A stretch of DNA of 12,690 nucleotides. It comes from BRH-c25 sp964574195. GTDB taxonomy: Bacteria; Bacillota; Clostridia; Lutisporales; Lutisporaceae. The first letter of the stretch is position 1. Every line of letters begins with the position of its first letter. The notes under the pieces were generated by a model. The model made no database searches, was not told the DNA's origin, and worked only from the letters and a program-made list of their open reading frames with translations. The stretch spans positions 1 to 12,690 of the forward strand of contig CAZNMO010000141.1 in NCBI GenBank assembly GCA_964574195.1, read 5' to 3'. Shown piece by piece: positions 5,423-12,690 of the stretch. A program made the translations under genes and the position numbers.

Positions 5423-7450
5423 TTATTTGTTAAATGCTTTATCTACCAATCCCTTAACCAGCTCTTCCTTTGGAATATAAGGGATAGTTATGTGATCTGT
5501 TTCTGAATTATCCTTGTTATACTCAATGCTTGTGGTTATGGAATTCTCATTCCTGGCCCAGGCTCTTCTTGCAACTCCGCCCATTACGTCCCAAGGCATA
5601 GCAGAGTTGAGTATCGTGTCAACTCTTTCACTGCCGTCCAATACCATTCCAAAGCCGCCGTTGATGGACTTGCCTATGCCTACTCCGCCGCCGTTGTGCA
5701 GAGCAATAAGGCTCATTCCCCTTGCAGCATTGCCGGCGAAGCACTGGGTAGCCATATCAGCCATTACATTGCTGCCGTCCTTTATATTGGAGGTTTCTCT
5801 GAAAGGGGAGTCGGTTCCGCTTACGTCGTGGTGGTCACGGCCAAGCATTATCGGACCTACCTCTCCATTTCTGACCATTTCGTTGAATTTCAATGCTATC
5901 TTTGTCCTGCCCATAGCATCCTGATATAGTATCCTTGCCTGAGTACCAACGACCAGCTTGTTCTTCTCAGCATCCCTGATCCATACGTAGTTGTCCCTGT
6001 CCTGGCCTCTTCTGTCAGGATCTATGCAGTCCATAGCAGCTTTGTCGGTCTTTATAAGATCTTCATGCTTGCCGCTGAGGCATACCCATCTGAAAGGTCC
6101 GTAACCAAAGTCAAACAGCTCCGGTCCCATTATGTCCTCAACATAAGATGGCCAAATGAAGCCGTCTTTTTCATCTATACCGTTTTTGGATATTTCCTGT
6201 ACTCCCGCATCATATACCGACTTCATGAAGGCATTTCCGTAGTCAAAGAAGTAGGTTCCCTTTGCAACCAGCGCCTTTATCATTTCAAAGTGCTTCCTGA
6301 GTGATTTGTCTACCAGCTTGCAGAACTGCTCCCTGTCTGATTTCAGCATCTCTGTCCTCTGCTGGAAGGTCAGTCCCTGCGGGCAGTAGCCACCTTCATA
6401 TACTGCATGGCATGAGGTCTGGTCGGAAAGCAGCTCCACCTTTATATTATTGTTCACCGCATATTCCAGAAGGTCCACTATGTTTCCATGATAAGCAATG
6501 GACATTGCCTCTTTTTTCTCCATATACTCATGGGCAATCGCAAATACTTCCTTGAGGTCGGAGGATACCCTCTTTACCCAACCCTGATCCAATCTTGTCT
6601 TTATCCTGGAATAATCGACCTCCGCTATTATACCTACTCCATTGGCGATCTCCACTGCCTTTGGCTGAGCTCCGCTCATACCGCCCAGGCCTGAGGTAAT
6701 GAACAGTCTGCCTTTGAGGTCCTCGTTCTGAGGTATCCCGAGTATCTTCCTGCCTGCGTTCAGGAGTGTGTTGAAGGTTCCATGGACTATTCCCTGAGGT
6801 CCTATATACATCCAGCCTCCGGCAGTCATCTGTCCGTAGTTGGCTACACCCATCTGCTCCGCTATGTCCCAATCCTTGGGATTATCGAACATACCTACCA
6901 TCAGCGCATTGGTTATTATTACTCTTGGCGCTTCGGGCTTGGATCTGAAAAGTCCCAAGGGATGACCCGATTCAACCACCAGGGTCTGCTCGTTGGTCAT
7001 TGTCTCCAGGTATTTTGTAATAAGCCTGTACTGCATCCAGTTCTGGCATACCGATCCGGTTTCTCCGTAGGTGACCAACTCGTATGGATACAGTGCTATA
7101 TCAAAGCTTAGGTTGTTGTTGATCATTACTTGGAAAGCCTTGCCCTCAATACAGTTGCCTTTGTACTCATCTATTCCCTTTGCCTTAAGGTCGCCTTCCG
7201 GTCTGAAACGATAGCCGTATACCCTACCCAATGTCATGAGCTCTTCCAGAAACTCTGGTGCAACCTTTTCATGCAGCTCCTCAGGTATATAGCGCAATGC
7301 ATTCTTCAATGCCGTCTCAGTCTGTGCCTTTGTCAGCTTGAAGCCTCTGTCGGGAGCTCTCCTGATGCCCTCCTGGAACTTTGGATAATCCGGGAGAGTA
7401 TTGTCCAGTTTTACAGTCATAGCCTTTGAAATGTCTAAGTTAGTGACCAT
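5423..7450 (-). CDS. hutU: Urocanate hydratase (urocanase), long form
   Basis: A 675-residue cytoplasmic enzyme that converts urocanate to 4-imidazolone-5-propionate with tightly bound NAD+ (EC 4.2.1.49), step two of histidine degradation. Signatures are YGQMTAGGWMYIGPQGIVHG (205-224), the glycine-rich GLGGMSGAQPKA (254-265), GPFRWVCLSGKHEDLIKTD (451-469), GRDHHDVSGTDSPFRET (537-553) and HNGGGVGIGKSINGGFG (585-601). It belongs to the longer class (about 675 residues, like animal urocanases) rather than the 550-560-residue form of Pseudomonas and Bacillus. By eye, the ARICWVG segment holding Cys410 in the Pseudomonas enzyme corresponds here to ARILYQD (505-511), so that cysteine is missing. 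The ATG at 7450 lies 12 bases after AGGAGG, with an ATG-TAA minigene in between. It follows fhs by 61 bp and is joined to ftcD by a structured spacer. Confidence 0.95.
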   Translation of the reverse strand: MVTNLDISKAMTVKLDNTLPDYPKFQEGIRRAPDRGFKLTKAQTETALKNALRYIPEELHEKVAPEFLEELMTLGRVYGYRFRPEGDLKAKGIDEYKGNCIEGKAFQVMINNNLSFDIALYPYELVTYGETGSVCQNWMQYRLITKYLETMTNEQTLVVESGHPLGLFRSKPEAPRVIITNALMVGMFDNPKDWDIAEQMGVANYGQMTAGGWMYIGPQGIVHGTFNTLLNAGRKILGIPQNEDLKGRLFITSGLGGMSGAQPKAVEIANGVGIIAEVDYSRIKTRLDQGWVKRVSSDLKEVFAIAHEYMEKKEAMSIAYHGNIVDLLEYAVNNNIKVELLSDQTSCHAVYEGGYCPQGLTFQQRTEMLKSDREQFCKLVDKSLRKHFEMIKALVAKGTYFFDYGNAFMKSVYDAGVQEISKNGIDEKDGFIWPSYVEDIMGPELFDFGYGPFRWVCLSGKHEDLIKTDKAAMDCIDPDRRGQDRDNYVWIRDAEKNKLVVGTQARILYQDAMGRTKIALKFNEMVRNGEVGPIMLGRDHHDVSGTDSPFRETSNIKDGSNVMADMATQCFAGNAARGMSLIALHNGGGVGIGKSINGGFGMVLDGSERVDTILNSAMPWDVMGGVARRAWARNENSITTSIEYNKDNSETDHITIPYIPKEELVKGLVDKAFNK

Positions 7451-7470
7451 TTATTACATTTACCTCCTCG

Positions 7471-7499
7471 AAAAATGCTGCATCATCTGCAGCATTTTT
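7471..7499 (-). terminator. Perfect 12-bp hairpin between fhs and hutU, terminator-like
   Basis: The minus-strand sequence AAAAATGCTGCA / TGCAGCATTTTT with a 5-nt loop forms a perfect 12-bp stem. It ends in five T residues that are part of the stem and run straight into CGAGGAGG, the hutU ribosome binding site. It could be a partial (attenuating) terminator that lowers hutU-ftcD relative to fhs, or a stem that protects a processed 5' end. The T tract is short, so full termination is doubtful. Confidence 0.6.
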
Positions 7500-7511
7500 A
7501 TTTGATGCTAT

Positions 7512-9194
7512 TTAGAATAACCCTGTTATTACACCGTTTTCATCAATATCTATCTTTTCTGCGGATGGTACCTTCGGAAGCCCCGGCATTACCATGATAT
7601 CTCCTGTCAGACATACAATGAAGCCAGCTCCAGCTGATACTCTAACTTCCTTGACATTGACCTTGAAGCCCTTTGGTGCACCAAGGAGTGTAGGATCATC
7701 AGAAAGTGAATATTGTGTCTTTGCCATACATATCGGCAGCTTATCCAGTCCGATCTCTTCCAGCTTCTTCATTTCCTTCTGTGCCTTTGCGGAGAATACT
7801 ACGCCATCACCGCCGTAAATTTCTTTTACTATTGTCTCTATCTTCTGTGCTATTGGAGCTTCAACCTCATATAAGTGTTTGAAGTCAGGCTTTGAACCTT
7901 CAATGAGCTTAACAAGAGTTTCAGCCATATGTGTTCCGCCTGCTCCGCCCTTGGCCCAGCATTCGTTGAGGGATACTTCCACGCCGTAGACCTTGCATTT
8001 GTTTATCAAAGCATCGATCTCAGCCTCTGTGTCGCTGACAAAGCGGTTTACTGCAACCAGTACCGGGAGACCGAACCTGCGGATGTTTTCAACCTGCTTT
8101 CCAAGGTTTGCAAAGCCTTTGTCAACTGCTTCCACATTTTCCTTACCCAGGTCTGCCTTTAACACTCCGCCATGCATCTTGAGTGCGCGAATGGTAGCGA
8201 CTATTACTACTGCTGAAGGCTTCAGACCGCCATAGCGGCATTTGATATCCAGGAATTTTTCAGCTCCCAGATCAGCACCGAAGCCTGCCTCTGTGATGAG
8301 GTAATCCCCGAGCTTGAGACCAAGCTTTGTAGCCATTATGCTGTTGCAGCCATGAGCTATGTTTGCAAAAGGTCCGCCGTGGATAAGTGCCGGAGTATTC
8401 TCCAGAGTCTGCACCAGGTTCGGCTTTATTGCATCCTTCATAAGCATTGCCATAGCGCCGTGTACCTTCAGGTCGGAACATCTTACAGGCTCTCCTGCAT
8501 AATTATATGCTACTACCATCCTGCCGAACCTTTCCTTCAGGTCCATAAGGTCGCTGGAAAGGCAGAGTATAGCCATTATTTCTGAAGCAACGGTTATCAT
8601 GAAGCCATCCTGCCTCAAGAATCCGTTTGCCTTGCCGCCAAGTCCTACCACTACTTCACGGAGGGCTCTGTCGTTCATGTCCATTACTCTTTTCCATATT
8701 ATCTGCCTTGGGTCTATGTTAAGAGTATTGCCATGGTTTATATGATTGTCAATAGCTGCTGAAAGCAGGTTGTTTGCTGAGGTTATAGCATGGAAGTCAC
8801 CGGTAAAGTGGAGATTGATGTCCTCCATAGGCACTACCTGCGCATAGCCGCCGCCTGCTGCACCACCCTTAACACCGAAAACCGGTCCCAGGGAAGGCTC
8901 TCTCAGAGCAATGACTGCTTTCTTTCCTATCTTGTTCAACGCCTGGCCAAGGCCAACCGAAGTAGTTGATTTTCCTTCTCCTGCCGGAGTAGGAGTAATA
9001 GCTGTAACCAGAACCAGTTTGCCATCTGGTTTATCCTTCAGTCTGTCAAAAATGCTGAGATTGATTTTTGCCTTGTATTTTCCGTAGAGCTCAAGTTCGT
9101 CTTCTTCAATACCCCATTCCTTTGCAATTTCTGCAACGGGCTTCATCGTACACTGCTGTGCTATTTCTATGTCGCTGGGTACTTTATTTTCCAT
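7512..9194 (-). CDS. fhs: Formate-tetrahydrofolate ligase (10-formyl-THF synthetase)
   Basis: A 560-residue enzyme that joins formate to tetrahydrofolate using ATP (EC 6.3.4.3), or in reverse makes ATP and formate from 10-formyl-THF. The phosphate-binding loop TPTPAGEGKSTT (about 67-78), EPSLGPVFGVKGGAAGGGYA (99-118) and HFTGDFHA (129-136) are the defining FTHFS motifs; LNECWAKGGAGG lies further on. Length is standard (about 556-560). The ATG at 9194 is chosen because AAAGG lies 9 bases upstream; the in-frame ATG at 9203 touches the Shine-Dalgarno sequence and is unlikely. It is the first gene of an operon with hutU and ftcD, which suggests a catabolic use: the formimino carbon of histidine ends as 10-formyl-THF and can be released as formate with ATP gain. 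In acetogens the same enzyme starts the methyl branch of the Wood-Ljungdahl pathway; nothing else of that pathway is here. Confidence 0.97.
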   Translation of the reverse strand: MENKVPSDIEIAQQCTMKPVAEIAKEWGIEEDELELYGKYKAKINLSIFDRLKDKPDGKLVLVTAITPTPAGEGKSTTSVGLGQALNKIGKKAVIALREPSLGPVFGVKGGAAGGGYAQVVPMEDINLHFTGDFHAITSANNLLSAAIDNHINHGNTLNIDPRQIIWKRVMDMNDRALREVVVGLGGKANGFLRQDGFMITVASEIMAILCLSSDLMDLKERFGRMVVAYNYAGEPVRCSDLKVHGAMAMLMKDAIKPNLVQTLENTPALIHGGPFANIAHGCNSIMATKLGLKLGDYLITEAGFGADLGAEKFLDIKCRYGGLKPSAVVIVATIRALKMHGGVLKADLGKENVEAVDKGFANLGKQVENIRRFGLPVLVAVNRFVSDTEAEIDALINKCKVYGVEVSLNECWAKGGAGGTHMAETLVKLIEGSKPDFKHLYEVEAPIAQKIETIVKEIYGGDGVVFSAKAQKEMKKLEEIGLDKLPICMAKTQYSLSDDPTLLGAPKGFKVNVKEVRVSAGAGFIVCLTGDIMVMPGLPKVPSAEKIDIDENGVITGLF

Positions 9195-9237
9195 ATTTAT
9201 CATCCTTTCGTTGTTTTATCGAAAATCACTTAGTCTT

Positions 9238-9243
9238 ATTATA
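9238..9243 (-). promoter_or_regulatory. Candidate -10 element of the fhs-hutU-ftcD operon
   Basis: A consensus TATAAT on the minus strand (9243-9238), about 44 bp upstream of the fhs start codon, in the only non-coding gap before the operon. The -35 is poorly conserved: the best GACGTT-like sequence is at 19 bp. A weak -35 can indicate an activator-dependent promoter, but no operator was recognised. Confidence 0.5.
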
Positions 9244-9294
9244 TACAAAACCCCGTCACAAAAACGTCTAAAAATGACTAATGATAAGAGCAAT

Positions 9295-9340
9295 TAAAAA
9301 AACACCCAAAATATCAAATAAAATTTGATATTTTGGGTGT
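9295..9340 (-). terminator. Strong intrinsic terminator of the lemA operon
   Basis: A perfect 18-bp stem (9302-9319 with 9323-9340, arms ACACCCAAAATATCAAAT and its complement) with a 3-nt loop, followed on the minus strand by seven T residues. It lies 60 bp past the stop of the zinc-ribbon/SHOCT gene and separates that operon from the fhs promoter. The plus-strand tail (ATGTTTTCC) is poor, so it acts mainly on minus-strand transcripts. Confidence 0.9.
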
Positions 9341-9399
9341 ATGTTTTCCTAATCTTCACAAGTGATCCAACTCTAAACCATATTACAAACTTAACTCAT

Positions 9400-10308
9400 T
9401 CAAATTCCAAGCAACTGCTTTTTCTTCGTGTCAAACTCCTGCTGGGAAATTATACCTTCCTCCATCAGTGTCTTATATTTCTTGATCGCCTCAATGCTGT
9501 CGGCAGGAGGTGCAGAGGCTATATGTACCGCCCTTGCCCCCGCCGCGCCAAGACTGATGGACTGCTCCGTTGCGCCCGGAAAGGCCACTGTCCCGAGAGC
9601 AGTTACCAGCTTTTCAAGCTCCAGAATGTTTAGCCGGTAAGAGCGGAGGTAGTCGTTTACATCCGGACTGTTATTATCAAATCGGGGGCCATTCATATCG
9701 CATTTGATAACCGTCCAGTATGGATGGGCGAAATGCAGCTCCACGTTAAAGGCTTGAAAAGGCTCCGGTATATCAAAATACTGTATCGGTGCTGTGTGGT
9801 TCATCTTGCCGTCGTCCAGCTTGTCAAGGGCACGGGTCATCTGCCTGTTCATCATAAACTGGGTGATTTGCGGTGCAAGGGCTATGGCGCGCTCCGGCAC
9901 GGTGCTGGCATAGCGGAGTATGACCTCCGCTGAGCCCTCGAACAGGGGGACGCTGTCCTCTTTAATGGTAAAGGATTTCAGCTGTTTACCCTCAAATATG
10001 GTTTTGTCAGGGTTTTTACTCATGCAAAACAGCTTGTTCTGGTAATCAAAGATGATTTTAGTATCCCAAAGGCCGAAGTCAATCCGCTCAGAAATCACGA
10101 ACTGACCTTTAAGGTGCTGGTTTTGATCGTAGAACGCCAAGTATTCGCGAAAACCCTGCATCGTCAGATTAGCTGCCTTATCAGTCTCCATATCTATCTT
10201 GCTGTAGCAAGTGTCACAGATGTATTCGCCCTCGATTTTCGATGGCAAAAGCCACGAAATTTTGCCACCGCAGATGGGGCAAGGGGGTTTTTTAGAAAAT
10301 ATGCCCAT
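9400..10308 (-). CDS. Zinc-ribbon and SHOCT domain protein (DUF4428-like N-terminus)
   Basis: A 302-residue protein without signal peptide or membrane segment. The N-terminus has a four-cysteine zinc ribbon, CPIC (10-13) and CDTC (31-34), like the DUF4428 family. The middle part (about 60-240) is beta-rich and not recognised beyond that family resemblance. The last 31 residues (IEAIKKYKTLMEEGIISQQE, then FDTKKKQLLGI) form a SHOCT domain, a short C-terminal helical module usually thought to mediate oligomerisation or binding. The ATG at 10308 is chosen because GGAGG stands 8 bases before it; the ATG at 10323 has no such site. It is the last gene of the lemA-DUF2207 operon, 27 bp after the membrane protein. 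Function is unknown; a cytoplasmic partner of the two membrane proteins is an inference from the operon. Confidence 0.8.
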   Translation of the reverse strand: MGIFSKKPPCPICGGKISWLLPSKIEGEYICDTCYSKIDMETDKAANLTMQGFREYLAFYDQNQHLKGQFVISERIDFGLWDTKIIFDYQNKLFCMSKNPDKTIFEGKQLKSFTIKEDSVPLFEGSAEVILRYASTVPERAIALAPQITQFMMNRQMTRALDKLDDGKMNHTAPIQYFDIPEPFQAFNVELHFAHPYWTVIKCDMNGPRFDNNSPDVNDYLRSYRLNILELEKLVTALGTVAFPGATEQSISLGAAGARAVHIASAPPADSIEAIKKYKTLMEEGIISQQEFDTKKKQLLGI

Positions 10309-10335
10309 AATGCTTTCCTCCATTTATTACAATTA

Positions 10336-12030
10336 TTATCTCGTTCCGCCGCCTGAACCGCCACCGATGGAGCCTCCGCCTCCGCCAAGGGAAGCAAATC
10401 CGCCTCCGCCGCCGCTGCGTTTTTCCTGCTCGCGCTGTTCCTCGGCTTTTTTCATGTTGCTGTAAAGCAAATAGTGATAGGAGTAGGCAGTACCCATGCT
10501 CCGGCTGTAATCGGTCAGCTGTTCAGAAAGCGCAGGATATAGCTCTTTCATTTGCTCAGCTACTTGATCGGCTATGCCAAAAAGCATGGCATAGGACAGC
10601 AGCTCCCGCCAAATCGGCATTTCCTTGATGCCTCTCTCGGCAACCAGTGAAAAATCCTCCAGATACCGTTTGAGCCCCATAAGCTCGTCCAGCTCCTTTT
10701 CACCGGCGGGCGTCAGGTCTGATAGTTTGGCGGGAGTATTCCACCTTTTCAGGCAGTGCTTTTGATTCAACCAGGCTTTGCCTGTACTGTCATGCTTCTC
10801 TATATAGGCACGAAGCAGGGTGTCCTTTTGACTTGCAAAGCATTCCAGCTCTTTTGCCTGTAAGATGGCGTTCGAGCCGGCAGCCCCCTCCAACACTGTA
10901 TAGAGATACTCATCATATTCGTTCATTTTGCTATGATTTCCACCCATAAGCTTTAGGTTAACTACTTCTTTGGTCCTGCCCATAAAGCCGACTTCCTGGG
11001 TTTCCACAGGGGACAGGCAGCCTAGTTGTATAAGCCGCAGCATGCCTGTGGCGAGTATGGCGCCATCCTCACATACATCAAACATTCTTCCTAGAGTATA
11101 GGTGGCGCTCAGGCTGCCCTCATTGGGAAGCTCCCTGAAATACCCAAAGCTCTCTGAGAACTTTTTCTTTTTTTTCTCTGCGCTTTTCTTTTTTATCTTG
11201 AGGATCCAAATAATCAGCACTATGAGAAGTCCTATGGACAGCAGTGTCACGGTAAGAGCTGTGAATGTAGATACTTCCTCACCGGTGGAGCCGATATCAT
11301 CATAATCGCTGCCCTCAAAGGCTTTTTCCATCACTTCTTCAAAGCTCCCCTGTTCCTGCCTTGAGGGAGACAGTATTCCCTTATCCAGGGCAAACATTAC
11401 CGTCACATGGTTTTCTGAGGAGAGTGGGGCAACTGTGCGGGCAATGATGCTTCCGTTCTCAAATGCCACTTTGCCTGCGAATCCAAAGCCCCATATTTCG
11501 GCAATTTCATCTGTAATGAGAGTACTGTCGGCAAGCCGGATTTCAACCGTCACATCGGTAGGGGTTGTATTCATTTGGTCATTTACGAATCGAAAATTTA
11601 CGCCGTCCTTGTCGGTGTAAGCACCTACCGCATTTTCCAGCTTATATTCAATGGTATAGCGGTTTTGACCGTACCGGCTGATGCCGAAGCAGATTTCATA
11701 ACCGCTGTCTGTAGCATTCATGCCGCATTTTCCAGCTTTTTCTTCAAAGCTCCAATCAATATTCCAATTCGAAACTGTATCATAGGTACCGTTTTGGTCC
11801 GAGACCTTTAGATTACTGATGGTAAGATAATCAGGCACATTCATGGGAATATAGCTTTCTGTTCCCTCGTTAAAATCGCCATTCCAGACCTGTGTAATGT
11901 ACATGGAGCCGTCCTCGTAAAGAAGTGCCTGAATATCCATGGTGTTTACCTGATTTGAAGCAAAAGCCGGGAGAGTGCGGGCAAGTAATAGGACAAAGCA
12001 TAAAATCAGTCCGCTTACTCTTTTGCGCAT
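10336..12030 (-). CDS. DUF2207-family membrane protein with glycine-rich C-terminus
   Basis: A 564-residue protein with a clear signal peptide (MRKRVSGLILCFVLLLARTL, then PAFA-S), an extracytoplasmic beta-rich DUF2207 domain of about 220 residues beginning with the typical ALLYEDGSMYITQVW, one strong membrane helix (TLLSIGLLIVLIIWIL) near residue 260, and a lysine-rich stop-transfer stretch. The cytoplasmic part ends with WRELLSYAMLFGIADQVAEQ, a family hallmark, and a tail of glycine runs (GGGGGF...GGGSGGG). DUF2207 proteins (YciQ-like) are widespread and of unknown function. The start at 12030 is chosen because GAGGTG lies just before it; the alternative ATG at 12042 overlaps the lemA stop as ATGA and would add four residues. 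The lysine cluster and tail are ordinary for the family. It is translationally coupled or nearly so to lemA. Confidence 0.85.
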   Translation of the reverse strand: MRKRVSGLILCFVLLLARTLPAFASNQVNTMDIQALLYEDGSMYITQVWNGDFNEGTESYIPMNVPDYLTISNLKVSDQNGTYDTVSNWNIDWSFEEKAGKCGMNATDSGYEICFGISRYGQNRYTIEYKLENAVGAYTDKDGVNFRFVNDQMNTTPTDVTVEIRLADSTLITDEIAEIWGFGFAGKVAFENGSIIARTVAPLSSENHVTVMFALDKGILSPSRQEQGSFEEVMEKAFEGSDYDDIGSTGEEVSTFTALTVTLLSIGLLIVLIIWILKIKKKSAEKKKKKFSESFGYFRELPNEGSLSATYTLGRMFDVCEDGAILATGMLRLIQLGCLSPVETQEVGFMGRTKEVVNLKLMGGNHSKMNEYDEYLYTVLEGAAGSNAILQAKELECFASQKDTLLRAYIEKHDSTGKAWLNQKHCLKRWNTPAKLSDLTPAGEKELDELMGLKRYLEDFSLVAERGIKEMPIWRELLSYAMLFGIADQVAEQMKELYPALSEQLTDYSRSMGTAYSYHYLLYSNMKKAEEQREQEKRSGGGGGFASLGGGGGSIGGGSGGGTR

Positions 12031-12038
12031 AGAGCACC

Positions 12039-12593
12039 TCATTTCATGCTGGGCATATCCGCCTTGGCCGCCTGTTCCTCCAGATATTTTCTTTGCTGGA
12101 AGCCTAACATCCCGGCAATCATGGAGACCGGGAACATTCGGATTTCACGGTTCAGCTTAGTCACGCTGTCGTTATATATTAGGCGGCTGGTGCGCACCAT
12201 GTTTTCAAAGGTCTGCACTGCATCCATGGTTTTGATATAAGTTTGGTTTGCCTTTAATTCGGGATATTGCTCCGTCACCATGGCAATCCTGCCCAAGGCT
12301 TCGGAAATAATCCCTTCCTGGTGCAGCACATCATCCGGTGTAGATTTTGCCGTGATCACACTTCTTCTTGATTTGATCGTTTCAATCAGCGTTTCGCTTT
12401 CGTGCCTGTTATAGCCCTTTGTCAAGTCCAAAAGAGCCGTCAAAGCGTCAAAGCGGCTTGACAGCTGCACCCCGATCTGGCTCATGGCATTGCTGATATT
12501 TTCATCAAGCACCACCAGTTTGCGCTGTATGGTGATTATCCACAGAACAATGACCGCAACAATTGTGATAATTGTGATTATGGTTGGTTGCAT
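12039..12593 (-). CDS. lemA: LemA family protein
   Basis: A 184-residue membrane protein starting at 12593, seven bases after GAGGAGGA. One N-terminal transmembrane helix (about residues 4-22, TIITIITIVAVIVLWIITI) is followed by a helical bundle with the family pattern: RKLVVLDENISNAMSQIGVQ, RFDALTALLDLTKGY, EALGRIAMVTEQYPELKANQ, and RLIYNDSVTKLNREIRMFP. Length is typical (about 180-190). LemA was named from a Listeria antigen; its biochemical role is not known. It heads the operon with DUF2207 and the zinc-ribbon/SHOCT gene, a pairing seen in many bacteria. Its stop codon overlaps or nearly touches the next start. Confidence 0.92.
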   Translation of the reverse strand: MQPTIITIITIVAVIVLWIITIQRKLVVLDENISNAMSQIGVQLSSRFDALTALLDLTKGYNRHESETLIETIKSRRSVITAKSTPDDVLHQEGIISEALGRIAMVTEQYPELKANQTYIKTMDAVQTFENMVRTSRLIYNDSVTKLNREIRMFPVSMIAGMLGFQQRKYLEEQAAKADMPSMK

Positions 12594-12625
12594 AATAAAG
12601 TCCTCCTCATTTATAGTTTAATATG

Positions 12626-12656
12626 GACAGACGGACCACTATTTTGTCCGCCTGCC
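12626..12656 (-). promoter_or_regulatory. Leader hairpin upstream of lemA
   Basis: On the minus strand GGCAGGCGGAC (12656-12646) pairs with GTCCGTCTGTC (12636-12626) over 11 pairs; the two non-Watson-Crick positions are G-U only on this strand, which favours an RNA structure in the lemA leader. No T tract follows, so it is not a normal terminator. Candidate -10 sequences (TATAAA or TAAACT) lie between it and the ribosome binding site, so it may instead precede the promoter. Confidence 0.4.
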
Positions 12657-12663
12657 TAATCTT

Positions 12664-12683
12664 ATAGATTGTATTCAATCTAT
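12664..12683. repeat. 8-bp inverted repeat upstream of lemA
   Basis: ATAGATTG and CAATCTAT are exact reverse complements around TATT. On the minus strand the right half runs into TATAAG, a possible -10 for the lemA operon, so the repeat could be an operator. The window ends seven bases beyond, so the upstream context is missing. Confidence 0.35.
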
Positions 12684-12690
12684 CAAAAGT

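Noticed and set aside
6528..6872. Minus-strand 114-codon frame within hutU
   Set aside because: It is in another frame of hutU over one of its most conserved segments, and its arginine-, serine- and glycine-rich translation is typical of a shadow frame.
9195..9203. Upstream ATG for fhs adding three residues
   Set aside because: Its ATG directly follows AAAGG with no spacing; the ATG at 9194 has the proper distance.
9325..9633. Plus-strand frame of 102 codons starting in the lemA-operon terminator
   Set aside because: It is antisense to the SHOCT domain end, starts inside the terminator stem and has no ribosome binding site.
10336..10420. Glycine-codon repeats at the end of the DUF2207 gene as a possible tandem repeat or CRISPR-like array
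   Set aside because: The low-complexity pattern encodes the glycine-rich tail that is normal for this protein family.

Overview
The window looks like chromosomal DNA of an anaerobic, low-to-mid GC Firmicute, most likely a clostridial relative. The reasons are strong AGGAGG-type ribosome binding sites, a class I cyclic-di-GMP riboswitch of the clostridial kind, a ProX-type prolyl-tRNA deacylase, the long form of urocanase, and a formate-tetrahydrofolate ligase typical of one-carbon metabolism in anaerobes. No genus can be named from the sequence alone. Almost everything is on the minus strand; only one gene (proX) is on the plus strand.

Layout, left to right. (1) 1-465: the N-terminus of an EAL-domain cyclic-di-GMP phosphodiesterase, cut by the window edge. 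It is preceded by a complete promoter, class I c-di-GMP riboswitch and intrinsic terminator, with a clear alternative antiterminator pairing. (2) 514-3561: a 1015-residue SARP/BTAD-type regulator with a winged helix, a bacterial transcriptional activation domain, an AAA ATPase and a TPR-rich C-terminus. It is divergent from (3) proX (3702-4193, plus strand). Their shared 140-bp spacer carries a perfect 10-bp inverted repeat and a 12-bp palindrome. A dispersed-type inverted repeat overlaps the proX stop codon, followed by a bidirectional terminator.

(4) 4357-9243: a minus-strand operon, fhs - hutU - ftcD. HutU hydrates urocanate, FtcD moves the formimino group of formiminoglutamate to tetrahydrofolate, and Fhs can interconvert 10-formyl-THF with formate and ATP, so the operon links histidine breakdown to the folate one-carbon pool. 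hutH, hutI and the cyclodeaminase gene are not in the window. The hutU-ftcD spacer is filled by a three-hairpin element of about 125 nt, the best candidate here for an undescribed structured RNA or dispersed repeat. A perfect 12-bp hairpin abuts the hutU ribosome binding site.

(5) 9295-12690: a second minus-strand operon, lemA - DUF2207 membrane protein - zinc-ribbon/SHOCT protein, ending in a terminator with a perfect 18-bp stem. These families often occur together but have no established biochemical role; the set looks like a small membrane-associated module.

No tRNA, rRNA, CRISPR array, transposase or phage gene was seen.
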